A program made the translations under genes and the position numbers. This document shows, in pieces, positions 1 to 9,173 of a DNA stretch of 64,000 bases. The notes beneath the pieces were generated by a model. It was given only the letters and a program-made list of their open reading frames with translations. It was not told where the DNA came from and did no database searches. The stretch is from positions 268,801 to 332,800 of the forward strand of contig CAVTND010000003.1 in assembly GCA_963735955.1 (NCBI GenBank). Reading direction: 5' to 3'. The DNA comes from CAVTND01 sp963735955 (GTDB lineage Bacteria > Pseudomonadota > Gammaproteobacteria > Burkholderiales > Burkholderiaceae_F). Numbering within the stretch: the stretch's first letter is position 1; the number at the start of each line of letters is the position of its first letter.

Positions 1-239
1 CGCCCGACTTCAGCGGGCATCACGCGCCGACCTATCGCAGCGTCGGGCTGGCAGCACCCACACTGGCGCCCGCACGAACGGGAGCCGACGACGAGACCGG
101 GCCGTCAGCGATGCGGTGGACCTGGCCCTTTGCCGACACGCAGGTCTTGAAGAGCGACGGCCACGCCACCGTGGAGTCACGAGTCTTCCGCGCAACAGCG
201 CACTGAGCGAGCTGTGGAATCGCTGCAGGCGCGGCTCAG

Positions 240-722
240 GTGCATCGGACGTCGCTCCGATGCAGAGCGGATCAGCCCGATCCAACTGCGCGCCGCTGTC
301 TGTGGGGCCTGGGACTACAGTCGATCGTCCTCGCCGTCGTGTGGATCGCCAGCGCCGTGAGTCGGACCGGAGCGAAGTTCGGCGATCAAGGAGCCGTTCA
401 AGGCGCAGGCATCGCCACAAGGCCGATTCCAGCGCCAGTGGCGTCGCCGAACCGGTGCTCCGCAGCAGCCGCAGGAACGAAGGCACCGACAACCGCGCGT
501 CGCCACTCCGCCACGGCAACGACCGCCGCAGCAGTCACCGCTGCGACGCCAGCTGCCGATCACTCTGGCCCAGCGGCCACCGCCGCAAAGCCGACGACAT
601 CCACTGCTCGTCCGAATTCTGCTTCCAGCCGCTGCATCGAGATCACCGAACGATTCCAGCAGACTGGTCAGTTGACCGCCGAAGAACGGCAGTTCCTCAG
701 CAGCAAGGAGTGCGCACGATGA
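240..722 (+). CDS. hypothetical protein with Ala/Thr/Pro-rich linker, start uncertain
   Basis: Not recognised as a named family. The readable product has a short hydrophobic stretch near residues 20-40 that could be a membrane anchor, a long low-complexity Ala/Thr/Pro region, and a more ordered C-terminus containing CIEITERFQQTGQLT and ending in ECAR. The final codons overlap the next start as ATGA, so it is probably translationally coupled to the OmpA-like lipoprotein downstream. Other frames across 1-400 also look partly coding, for example a frame 3 segment ending near 213, so the start and even the frame of the 5' part are unsafe. The C-terminal end and the coupling are the best supported parts. 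Confidence 0.35.
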   Translation: MHRTSLRCRADQPDPTARRCLWGLGLQSIVLAVVWIASAVSRTGAKFGDQGAVQGAGIATRPIPAPVASPNRCSAAAAGTKAPTTARRHSATATTAAAVTAATPAADHSGPAATAAKPTTSTARPNSASSRCIEITERFQQTGQLTAEERQFLSSKECAR

Positions 723-2032
723 ACGAACCTCAGCAAGGGCTCGGATCACGACCCGGCACGAACACCGGGCTGACGGTTTTCGCCTCGGCGTCGCAGGATG
801 TTGGGCGCGTGTTCCTTGTTTACGCCGCCGGCACCTGCTCCCGCCCCGGCCCCTTCACCGCGCCGGCACCGGCGCCGGTGCAGTCCCGCGCCGCCCCCGC
901 CCCGGTTGCGCCGCACCGCCGCCGCCGCCGATACCCGTGCTTCCGCTCGACACGGCGTTGCTCGACGCCGCCGGCAAGCTGTTTTCGGCTGCATCGAGCT
1001 CGCTTGGGGCGCCGCCGGCACAACGCCTGCTGGTCATCGATCCACTGGTGGATGCGGTGTCCTACACGCAGAGCGTCACCACGCAGTCGATGGAAGAAAA
1101 GATCCAGGGCCTGGTGCGCAGCAAGTATCCGGGCTTCAACGTGCAGCCGATGTCGCGCACCAGCATCGGCCAGGCGCCGATCGTGCTGGTCGGAACATTC
1201 ACTGCGATCGACCTGAAGAACCAGGTCGGCGGCCAGCGCGAAGCGTTTCGCATCTGCCTGGCGCTGGCCGATCTGAAGTCCGGGCTTATCGTCGCCAAGG
1301 GAGTTGCGCGCGCGCAGGTCGAAGGCATCGACCAGACGCCACTGCCGCATCTGCAGGACGCGCCGACCTGGGCCAAGGATCCGGCTGTCGATGCCTATGT
1401 GCGGACCTGCCAGACGACCAAGCCCGGCGATCGCATCGATCCCGGCGTATCTCGACGGCATCCTCGCCGCTTCGCTGATCGCCGAGGCCAGCGCGCTGCA
1501 GGACCGCGGTCGCTACCAGGACGCGATCGAGGTCTATCGCAGCGCGCTCAGCACGCCGAAGGGCGACCAGCTGCGCGTTCACAACGGCATCTACAGCGCG
1601 AGCTGGAAACTCGGCAAGCGTGCCGATGCCGAGCAAGCGTTCGGCGAGGCGGTGCGGGTTGGACTCACCAGCAACCGGCTCGGCGTGAAGTTCCTGTTCC
1701 GGCCCGGCTCGACTGACTTCGTGACGGACCCGCGACTGAGCGCGCCCTATACGATGTGGATGACGCAGATTGCACGCCGCGCGACCGCGCAGTCGGCCTG
1801 CCTGAACGTCGTCGGCCACACCAGTCCGACGGGGCCTGAACCGCTGAACGAACGCCTGTCGGTGCTGCGCGCCGAGAACGTGAAGAATCGCCTCGAGCGC
1901 GAATCGCCACAACTGAAGGGCCGCGTGATCGCGAGCGGCGTCGGCTCGAAGGAGAAACTCGTGGGCACCGGCACCGACGACCTGCGCGACGCGCTTGATC
2001 GTCGGGTCGAGTTCAAGACGGTGCCGTGCTAG
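719..2032 (+). CDS. OmpA-domain envelope lipoprotein with TPR-like segment (frameshifted)
   Basis: The protein is readable in pieces across three frames. A lipobox-like LGAC and a Pro/Ala-rich linker lie near 800-900. An ordered domain runs from 937 to about 1440 and ends near TTKPGDRIDP. A shift to frame 2 near 1441-1450 gives a TPR-like helical pair (ALQDRGRYQDAIEVYRSAL) and then an OmpA-type domain. The latter shows GSTDFVTD, a NVVGHTSPTG segment, LSVLRAENVKNRL and the ending RRVEFKTVPC. OmpA domains of this type bind peptidoglycan at the outer membrane. The ATG at 719 overlaps the stop of the upstream gene. At least two frameshifts are needed. The last 33 codons recur in degraded form at 24259-24360. 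Confidence 0.7.
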
Positions 2033-2156
2033 GGCACGAGCTGCGCTGCTGTCTCTCGCCGTCCCTGGATTGACGCGCCGATGAAATCGGCGCTCACCGT
2101 GTCGCAATCTGATTCGGGCCACAAGAACGGCATTCCCTGCTGTTCGAACCGCCAGT

Positions 2157-2186
2157 TTGTTCACTTCTGTTTCGGCGTCCTACTAA
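2157..2186 (+). promoter_or_regulatory. candidate sigma-70 promoter of the catabolic island
   Basis: TTGTTC at 2157-2162 and TACTAA at 2181-2186 are separated by 18 bases. They end about 30 bases before the HAD gene start at 2218, in a locally AT-richer stretch. This is a pattern match only. Confidence 0.3.
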
Positions 2187-2217
2187 GCTTGAAAGAGGCC
2201 CACTTCAGGATTCGCTC

Positions 2218-2916
2218 ATGCGACTTCAGGACTTCAAAGTGCTGACTTTCGACGTCGTCGGAACGCTGATTGATTTCGAACGCGGCATGCTCGACTACTT
2301 GCACTTTGCGGCCCCGGCCACCAGGGTCGGCGATGACGAATTTCTGGCCGCCTATCGCAAGGCGCGAAAGATGTCAGGGACGCTGGCCTACCCCGACGAC
2401 CTCGAGCGCGTGTGGCATATCCTGGCGCCGGGCCTCGGCCTGCCGGATGGCGCGGCGATCGCCTGTGGCTTCCGCGACTCTGTGCGTGACTGGCCGGCTT
2501 TCCACGATTCGGTGGAAGCGCTGCAGCGGCTGCGACGGCGCTTCAAGCTGGTCACCATGACGAATGCACAGGCCTGGGCTCTCGCGCACTTTTCGCGCAC
2601 ACTCGGACGGCCGTTCGATCTCGAACTGAGTTGCGACGATGCGCTGTGCGAAAAACCCGATCCACGCTACTTCGCCTACGCGCGCGGCCGATACGAAGGT
2701 GCATGGGGTTGGCGCCAGTCCGACAACCTGCACGTCGCACAGAGCCAGTACCACGATATCGGCATCTCGAAGGAGCTCGGCATTGCGACCTGCTGGATCG
2801 AGCGTCGCCACGGTCTCAAGGACTCGGGCGGCACGATCGAGTCGGAACACACGACTCCCGACTACCACTTCCACACGCTGGGCGAACTGGCCGACGCCGT
2901 CGACGCGGGACGCTGA
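2218..2916 (+). CDS. haloacid dehalogenase-like (HAD type II) hydrolase
   Basis: An intact HAD-superfamily protein of 232 aa. Motif I is FDVVGTLIDF near residues 13-22, with the nucleophile Asp in first position. Motif II is VTMTNAQ and the distal acidic motif follows CEKPDPRYF. The architecture matches the haloacid dehalogenase/epoxide-hydrolase-like type II group of about 220-230 aa. The actual substrate cannot be read from sequence. It is the first gene after the OmpA lipoprotein and lies 6 bases before the M20 amidohydrolase, so the two are probably cotranscribed. A second type II HAD gene lies at 14360 in the same island. Confidence 0.8.
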   Translation: MRLQDFKVLTFDVVGTLIDFERGMLDYLHFAAPATRVGDDEFLAAYRKARKMSGTLAYPDDLERVWHILAPGLGLPDGAAIACGFRDSVRDWPAFHDSVEALQRLRRRFKLVTMTNAQAWALAHFSRTLGRPFDLELSCDDALCEKPDPRYFAYARGRYEGAWGWRQSDNLHVAQSQYHDIGISKELGIATCWIERRHGLKDSGGTIESEHTTPDYHFHTLGELADAVDAGR

Positions 2917-2922
2917 GGCGCC

Positions 2923-4114
2923 GTGCCGATCGCCGTCAACGACCTGCTGCCTGAGCTTGTCGCGCTGCGGCGCGACCTGCATGCGCACCCTGAACTCGCC
3001 TTCGAGGAGCACCGCACCGCAGGCATCGTTGCCGCGGCGCTGCGTCTGATCGGACTCGAGGTACACGAAGGTATCGGCGGCACCGGCGTGGTCGGCACAC
3101 TGCGCAATGGCCACAGCGCGCGCAGTATCGGTCTGCGCGCCGATATGGATGCACTGCCGATCGCCGAGCAATCTCTTCAAGCGCATGCAAGTCGGCAGGC
3201 CGGTGTGCATCACGGCTGCGGCCACGATGGGCACACCGCGATGCTGCTCGGTGCGGCGCGCCAGCTCGCGCGCACGCGCCGCTTCGACGGCGTGGTGCAC
3301 TTCATCTTCCAGCCGGCCGAGGAAGGCCGGGGCGGTGCGCGCGTGATGATCGAAGAGCGGCCTGTTCGAGCGCTTTCCGTGCGACGCGGTCTATGCCCTG
3401 CACAACTGGCCGGACCTGCCGCTCGGCCACGCGCAGACGCGGTCCGGAGCGATCATGGCCGCGGCTGACCGCTTCGACATCGTGCTGCGCGGCCGCGGCG
3501 GCCACGCGGCGCAGCCGCATCGCACACCGGACGTGCTGCTGGCGGCAAGCCAGCTCGTCGGTCAGCTCAACACCATCGTCGCCCGGCGCATCGACCCGGC
3601 CGAGTCGGCCGTGCTGTCGGTAACGCGCATCGCTGGCGGCTCTAGTCACAACGTGCTGCCGGCCGAAGCAACGCTCACTGGCACCGTGCGCAGCTTCGAC
3701 GCCAAGGTGCAGGATCGGATCGAAGCCGCGTTGCGTGATGCGGCCGCCGGCATTGCGCTGGCCCACGGCATCGCGGTCGACGTTTCGTACGTGCGCTACT
3801 ACCCGGCGACGATCAACAGCGCGCCCGAAGCCGCGCTTGCGCTGGAGGCGGCCGAAGCCGCGGGCCTGCAGGCGAGTGTCGCGCCGCGGCCGGCGTTCAC
3901 CTCCGAGGACTTCGCCTTCATGTTGCGCGAACGGCCCGGCGCCTACCTCTGGCTCGGACAGGGCCGAGCCGACCCAGGCGCGGACGGCGAGCGCCCGCTG
4001 CACCACCCCTGCTACGACTTCAACGACGACGCGCTGCCCTACGGCGTACGCTGGTTCTGCGCCGTCGCCGAACGCTCGCTCGCGCCTCGACCCTCCCGAG
4101 CGGATCCAACATGA
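2923..4114 (+). CDS. M20 family amidohydrolase/peptidase (frameshifted)
   Basis: A zinc amidohydrolase of the hippurate hydrolase / N-acyl-amino-acid deacylase / IAA-amino acid hydrolase group. Visible landmarks are HAHPELAFEE near the N-terminus, the metal-binding HHGCGHDGHTAMLLG, FQPAEEGRGG, the dimerisation-domain GRGGHAAQPH, SHNVLPAEATLTGT and TSEDFAFML. A one-base shift near 3350-3370 separates the parts; corrected length is about 395 aa, normal for the family. GTG at 2923 is the likely start, 6 bases after the HAD stop. The 3' end overlaps the cupin start as ATGA. In context it may remove an acyl or carbamoyl group from the imported compound, which is an inference. Confidence 0.8.
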
Positions 4115-4467
4115 GCATCACCGTTCTTCGCCAAACCGCCACGCTGACCAGCCTGCAGGATCAAGGCACGCCGGCCCGACCGAAGAGCGCCCCGCCGTGC
4201 CGCCTGAGCGGCATCGATGTTTCGCTCGCTGGTGCGGGTGACAACGGCTGCGGCGTCTGGGAATGCACGCCGGGCCGCTTCGAGCGCCAGCTCGACCAGG
4301 CCGAGGTGATGCACATCGTCGCCGGCCGCGGCGCGTTCACGCCCGCCGGCGGCGAGCCGATCGAGTTCCGCGCCGGCGACACGCTGTTCTTCCCGGCGCA
4401 CACGCGCGGCGAATGGCGCATTGACGAGACGCTGCGCAAGGTGTTCGTGGTGATGGCGATGGGCTGA
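4111..4467 (+). CDS. small cupin-domain protein
   Basis: An intact 118-residue single cupin. The C-terminal half shows the cupin pattern with QAEVMHIVAGRGAFTP, the central GGEPIEFRAGDTLFFPAH turn and TRGEWRIDETLRKVFVV. This resembles the DUF861/ureidoglycine-aminohydrolase-like cupins that accompany amine and opine catabolic genes. It overlaps the M20 gene by four bases (ATGA), so it is coupled to it. It is the last plus-strand gene before a converging minus-strand operon whose nearest stop is at 4478. Enzymatic versus ligand-binding function cannot be decided. Confidence 0.75.
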   Translation: MSITVLRQTATLTSLQDQGTPARPKSAPPCRLSGIDVSLAGAGDNGCGVWECTPGRFERQLDQAEVMHIVAGRGAFTPAGGEPIEFRAGDTLFFPAHTRGEWRIDETLRKVFVVMAMG

Positions 4468-4477
4468 CGCGAGGCGA

Positions 4478-5710
4478 TCAAGGAACGGCAGCCCTGATGC
4501 TGCCGACCACGTCTTCCAGCGCCACCACGAAATCGTCGAGCTCGCTCTTGCGCACGTAGACATGCGGAGAGACCCTCAGTCCGCGTACGTGTCGGACCTC
4601 GCGGTATTTCACATGCACGTGATGCCGCTCTCGCAACTCGCGCTCGATGGTCTTCGAGTCGACACCGTCGAACGAGAACAGCGCGACGCCTGCCAAATGC
4701 TCGGTATCAATGGGCGTGTGTAGTCTGAACCCCGGAATCGCCTGCGCACGCCGCACCCAATGAAGCGTCAGCTCGCGCAGGCGCGCATGGAAGGCGGAAG
4801 TGCCGATCGCCTGATGAAACTGGATCGCCGGCGCGATGCCGGCCTGCAATGCCGAGTTGTAGGTGCCGAGGTTCCAGTGGTCGAACTTGTCGATGCGCAA
4901 CGGCGGCGGATCGAAAGGGGCCAGCAGGGGCCAGCTGCAGTCGATGCGGTCTTCCTTGACGGCGAGCATGCCGTTGCCCACTGGTGCGCCCAGCCACTTA
5001 TGCAGGCTGGTGGCGAGGTAGTCGCAATCCAGGTCGCGGAAGCTCACAGGCATCTGGGCAAAGCTCTGCGCGGCATCCACGACAGTGGCGACGTCATGCG
5101 CGCGCGCCAGTCTGCATAAGCGCGCGGCGGGCAGGACACGCCCCGTCCAATGAAACATGTGGGTGAGCTGCATCACGCGCGTGCGCTTGGTGATCCGCGC
5201 CTCGTACGCAGCGAAGATCGCATCGTCGTCGTCCATCAGGTCGAAATCGACACCGACGACCTCGATGCCCTCGCGCTGCGCGCGTTGCGCCCACGCGGCG
5301 CGCACGCTCGGATAGTCCCAGGCAGACACCAGCACCTGGTCGCCTTCGGCGAGCGGAATGCCGAAAATCGCCGTGCACAGCGCTTCGGTGGAGTTGCGGT
5401 TGAGGGCGATCTCGCTCGGTTTGCACACCGCCAATGCCGCGAGTTGCCGCTTGACATCCGGCAGAGCAGCATCGAGCCTGCTCCACATGTTGACGTCCGG
5501 GTTGCGGTTGATCAGGCGGTACGCCTCGATCACGGCCTGCTCCACGACGAGCGGCGGCGGACTGACCGCCGCATTGTTCAAGTTCAACAAGGGTTGTTGC
5601 GCCGGGTAGCCAGCCCGCACGCTTTCCCAGCGTGCTGCGTCGAGTAGGTGCTCTGTCGACATCGATTCCGACTCCGCGTCTAGTTCCGCATCACGAGGCG
5701 CATGCGACAT
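4478..5710 (-). CDS. class V aminotransferase (isopenicillin-N epimerase-like)
   Basis: An intact PLP-dependent fold-type I enzyme of about 410 aa. The N-terminal LLNLNNAAVSPPP, NRNSTEALCTAIFGIPLA for cofactor phosphate binding, VVDAAQSFAQMPV and the Schiff-base lysine in YLATSLHKWLGAP are all present. This is the layout of the class V branch holding cysteine desulfurase-like lyases and isopenicillin N epimerase-like proteins. The ATG at 5710 shares bases with the stop of the FAD oxidoreductase (TGATG), indicating translational coupling; an internal ATG about 48 bases downstream is an alternative. It is the last gene of the minus-strand operon. Its role is probably transamination, epimerisation or lyase action on the amine product. 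Confidence 0.8.
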   Translation of the reverse strand: MSHAPRDAELDAESESMSTEHLLDAARWESVRAGYPAQQPLLNLNNAAVSPPPLVVEQAVIEAYRLINRNPDVNMWSRLDAALPDVKRQLAALAVCKPSEIALNRNSTEALCTAIFGIPLAEGDQVLVSAWDYPSVRAAWAQRAQREGIEVVGVDFDLMDDDDAIFAAYEARITKRTRVMQLTHMFHWTGRVLPAARLCRLARAHDVATVVDAAQSFAQMPVSFRDLDCDYLATSLHKWLGAPVGNGMLAVKEDRIDCSWPLLAPFDPPPLRIDKFDHWNLGTYNSALQAGIAPAIQFHQAIGTSAFHARLRELTLHWVRRAQAIPGFRLHTPIDTEHLAGVALFSFDGVDSKTIERELRERHHVHVKYREVRHVRGLRVSPHVYVRKSELDDFVVALEDVVGSIRAAVP

Positions 5711-6873
5711 CAAGCCGGCAACGCCACCTTCTGCACGAAGCGCGCGATCGAGAATGGCTCGATCGGCGTCGTCGTCGCGCCGGTGGCGATCAGCTCGGCC
5801 ATCACCTCGCCGACACCGGGACCGATCGCGAAGCCTTCGCCGTTGAAGCCGAACGCGTAGTGCACGCCGGGGCTGGTCGCGCTGTGGCCGATGATCGGCT
5901 GCCAGTCGGCGGTGTAGCCCTCGATGCCGCTCCAGACGCGAATCAGCTGCACGCGCGCGAACGCGGGTACGAAGCGGCGCAGTTCGCGCAGCTGGCGCAG
6001 CGTGTTGTCGGGCTTCACGTAGGCGCGGATCGGCTCGGCATATGCCGGACCCTTCAGCCCGCCGCCGAAGACGATGTTGCCGCGGCGGATCTGGCGGAAA
6101 TACAGCCCTTCGGTTTCGACCGGCGACGACAGCCCGATCGACGGACCGATCGCATACGGCAGCGGCTCGGTCACGCCCATCTGCGGGCCGCGCGCCTCAA
6201 GCGGCACGGCCTCGCCGAACAGTGCCGCGATGCGGTCGGACCAAGCGCCGCAGCACACCAGCAACTGCTCGCCGAAGTGACGCGAGCCGATCGGCCGTGT
6301 GGGCGACGAAACCACCACGGTCTCGCTCGACGTGAACGACCTCGGCGTGCTCGATCACCTGCGCACCCTCGCGCTGCGCGGCCCGGGCAAAGGCCGGGCC
6401 GGCCAGGCGCGGATTGGCATGGCCGTCGTGCGGCGAGAGCGAACCGGCCACGATGGCGGGGCTGAAGATGCCCCAGCGCTTGCGCAGCTGCTCGGCGCTG
6501 AACAGCTCGAGCTCGAGGCCGAGCGGCTTCACGTCGCGGGCGTGGCGCTCGAGCACCGCGGCCTGCGCTCTCCGTGTAGCAGACGCGCAGATGGCCGTAC
6601 GGCACGAACTCGAGATCCTCGCCGATGCAGCTCCTTCATCCGACCCCAGACCGCTCGCGCGCGATTGGCGAGCGGTATCTGGGCGAGATCGCGGCCCTGG
6701 CGGCGCACGTTGCCGAAGTTGGTGCCGCTGGCCTGTCGGCCGACCAGTTCGCGTTCCAGCAGCGTGACCGAACGGCGATGCTGGCGGCGCAGGAAGAATG
6801 CGGCCGACGTGCCCATCAGGCCGCCGCCGAGCACCAGCACATCGCTACGGGTGTCGGCTCGTGTTTGCGTCAC
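5710..6873 (-). CDS. FAD-dependent oxidoreductase, opine oxidase subunit B/DAO family (frameshifted)
   Basis: A D-amino-acid-oxidase/sarcosine-oxidase-beta type flavoprotein. The Rossmann start VLVLGGGLMGTSAAFFLRR binds FAD. RWGIFSPAIVAGSLSPHDGH and the C-terminal GIEGYTADWQPIIGHS and FGFNGEGFAIGPGVGEVMAE are typical of this family. At least three frame changes between about 6280 and 6640 split it; corrected length is near 385 aa, as expected. GTG at 6873 is a likely start: it follows a purine-rich GAGGTGGAAGG and overlaps the upstream stop as GTGA. Together with the two upstream genes it forms a set resembling octopine/nopaline oxidase or D-hydroxyproline dehydrogenase complexes, which oxidise a secondary amine. 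Confidence 0.75.
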
Positions 6874-8260
6874 CCTTCCACCTCGCGCGTGTTCATCAGC
6901 AACGGCTTGACCGGCGCCTGCGCGCGCAGCCGACCGACCGACTCGATCGGCACGCCTGCCGCAGCGGCGACGATCTCGGCGCCGGCATGGCCGCAATAGC
7001 GCCCCTGGCAGCGGCCCATGCCGACACGACTGAAGGCCTTGGCGCGGTTGACTTCGCGGCTGCCCAGTTCATTCACGCAGCGCCGCAACTCGCCGGCGGT
7101 GACGGTCTCGCAGCGGCAGACCACCGTCTCGTCGGGCAGCGCTGCCGCGTGCTCATGCGGCCAGGGAAAGGCCTGCACGAGGCCGGCGCGGAAGCGGTCC
7201 ATGGTTCGCAGCGCGTGGCGCAGCCGCGCGGCCTCGTTTGCGTACGCCTGTGCACCCGGCACATGGCCCAGGTCGGCCAGGCAGCGAGCGCGGCCAGCCG
7301 GCCAGCGGCCTCGGCTCCGTCGGCGCCGAGGATGCGCGCGCCGTCGCCCGCGAGATAGATGCCCTGCACGCTGCTGCGACCGTCGGCATCGATGCGCGGC
7401 AGCCACTGGCGGCTCGCCGGCTCGAAGTCGAACTCGCAGCGCGCCAGATCGGCCAGCTGCGTCTCGGCCCGCAGATGCCAGCCGAGCGCGACCGCGTCGG
7501 CCTCGAAGCACCGTTCGTGGCCGCGCCCGTCCAGCACGCGCACCGACGACACGCCGCGCGCGGCGTCGCCGTCGATGGCGAGCGGCGGCACGCCCTGCAG
7601 CACCGGCACGCCGGCGCGACGCAGCGACCACATCATGCCCAGGCCGCGCAGCGCCAGCCGGGGCGTGCCCGCAGAATCGCCAGCGCGGCCCTCGCCCCGG
7701 CGGCGGGCGAAGTGTCGAGCACCGCGGCAACGTCGGCACCGGCCTTCGCAGGTATTGCGTGGCCACCAGGTACAGCAGCGGCCCGCTGCCGAGGAAGACG
7801 GTGCGCGTGCCGATCGCGCAGGCCTGCGCCTTCAGCGCGATCTGCGCCGCGCCCAGGCTGTAGCAGCCGGCGCGTTGCCAGCCCGGCACCGGCATCAGCC
7901 GGTCGGTCGCGCCGGCGCAGACGATCAGCGCGTCGAACGGCAGCGTGACCGCCGTGCCGTCGCGCATGACGTGCAGCTCGTCGGCCGTGACGTTCCAGGC
8001 CAGCGTGTCGCCGCGGTAGTCGATGTGCTCGCGCAGCGCGTCGAAGCTGCCGTGCAGCGCCTCGCGCCTTCGCGGCCTCGCTGCCATAGAGCTTGGCGTA
8101 GGAACGCCTGAAGCCTTCGGGCTGGCGCCGGTAGATCTGGCCGCCGTCGCGCCGGCCTTCGTCGACGAGACCGGCCGCACGCCGGCCTCGACGAGCGCTT
8201 GCGCCGCGCGCACGCCGGCCGGGCCGGCGCCGACGATCACGATGCGCGGTGCTGGCTCAT
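6870..8260 (-). CDS. FAD/BFD-domain oxidoreductase, opine oxidase subunit A-like (frameshifted)
   Basis: A pyridine-nucleotide-disulphide-type flavoprotein. It starts with PRIVIVGAGPAGVRAAQAL, has a second dinucleotide fold near RTVFLGSGPLLYLVATQYL, and the FAD-binding VQGIYLAGDGARILGADGA near the C-terminus. It ends in a BFD-like [2Fe-2S] domain with CRC, then GMGRCQGRYCGH supplying the remaining cysteines. This combination is typical of OoxA/NoxA/HcnB-like alpha subunits. At least four frameshifts are present, one only a few codons after the ATG at 8260. The start overlaps the possible end of the small 2Fe-2S gene and the stop overlaps the next subunit, so three subunits are made from one coupled message. 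Confidence 0.75.
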
Positions 8261-8612
8261 GTGGCGGGCGCCGAATCGGCGCCGAGCAATTCGCGCAGGT
8301 CGGGCGTCATCGGCCAAGCGCGGGCGGCGGACGCGTCAGCACCGCCATGCCGTCCTGCACCGGCGTCGAGCAGGCGCGCAGCCGCTCGCCGCTCTCGCTC
8401 CAGACCCAGCAGTCCTGGCAGGCGCCCATCAGGCAGAAACCGGCGCGCGCGCCATCGCCGAACTCGCTGTCGCGCACGCGGCGGCCGTTGGTCAGCAGCG
8501 CAACGAGCAACGTGTCGCCGGCGAGCGCCGGCGCCGGCCGGCCATCGATGTGGATCTGGACCGCGGCGCGGTCGGTCTCGGCAAGGCGGACAAACCGCGG
8601 GGCGTCATTCAT
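8257..8612 (-). CDS. small [2Fe-2S] ferredoxin-like subunit of the oxidase
   Basis: A plant-type 2Fe-2S domain protein of about 100-118 aa. The cluster ligands are GFCLMGACQDCW around residues 59-70 and the single Cys in RLRACSTPV. This is the HcnA/small-subunit pattern (C-x4-C-x2-C ... C) of multicomponent opine and hydroxyproline dehydrogenases. In the uncorrected frame it stops at 8307. One shift near 8310 would extend it through PDLRELLGADSAPAT to a TGA overlapping the next ATG as ATGA. I favour this, because all neighbours overlap the same way. Its ATG at 8612 overlaps the Lrp stop as ATGA. Confidence 0.7.
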
Positions 8613-9105
8613 GATCGCTCTGGAAACAGCTTCTCGATCGGGAAGTGGTTCTTGACGAAAGGTGACTTGATGACGATGTAGCTGAAGTACTTCTCGATGC
8701 CGATGTTGCGCTCGAGCAGACCCTCGATGATGCTGCTGGTAGTGGTTGACGCCGCGCGTGAGGAAGCGCAGCAGGTAGTCGTAGCCGCCGCTGACGAGAT
8801 GGCATTCGAGGATCTCGTCGACCTGCGCGGATCGCAGTCTCGAAGCGAACGAAGTCCTCGCGGTGATGGTCGGACAAGGTGACTTCGGTGAACACGGTCA
8901 GCGTGTCACCCAGCTTCTCGAGCCGCAGGTGCGCGCCGTAGCCGGCGATGTAGCCGGCCTGCTCGAGCCGCTTGACGCGGATCAGGCAGGGGCTGGGCGA
9001 CAGGCCGACCGCATCGGCCAGGTCGACGTTGGTGATGCGCCCGTTCTTCTGCAGCTGCGCGAGGATGCGAAGGTCCAGGCGGTCGAGCTTGATCGATTCA
9101 GGCAT
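8609..9105 (-). CDS. Lrp/AsnC family transcriptional regulator (frameshifted)
   Basis: A feast/famine regulator. The N-terminal helix-turn-helix reads LDLRILAQLQKNGRITNVDL followed by ADAVGLSPSPCLIRVKRLE. A linker and the beginning of the RAM ligand-binding domain (DTLTVFTEVTLSDHH) follow. A shift near 8830 is needed to continue with SGGYDYLLRF, a signature of the RAM domain, and the C-terminus near EKLFPERS. Corrected length is about 165 aa, the family norm. It lies inside the operon between the class III aminotransferase and the ferredoxin subunit. It is the probable local regulator, sensing an amino acid-like inducer. No operator was identified. Confidence 0.8.
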
Positions 9106-9173
9106 GGTAGTCGGAAGCGCGGACGTCGGACGCGATTGTGCCCAGCCTGCCTGCGCGGGCGAGAAGTCGTTGC

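Noticed and set aside
8609..9105. Lrp gene as a translational fusion with the class III aminotransferase
   Set aside because: A continuous frame from 8605 to 9759 does cross both, but the Lrp gene has its own ATG at 9105 and the aminotransferase has a natural stop at 9174 once the shift near 9290 is corrected.
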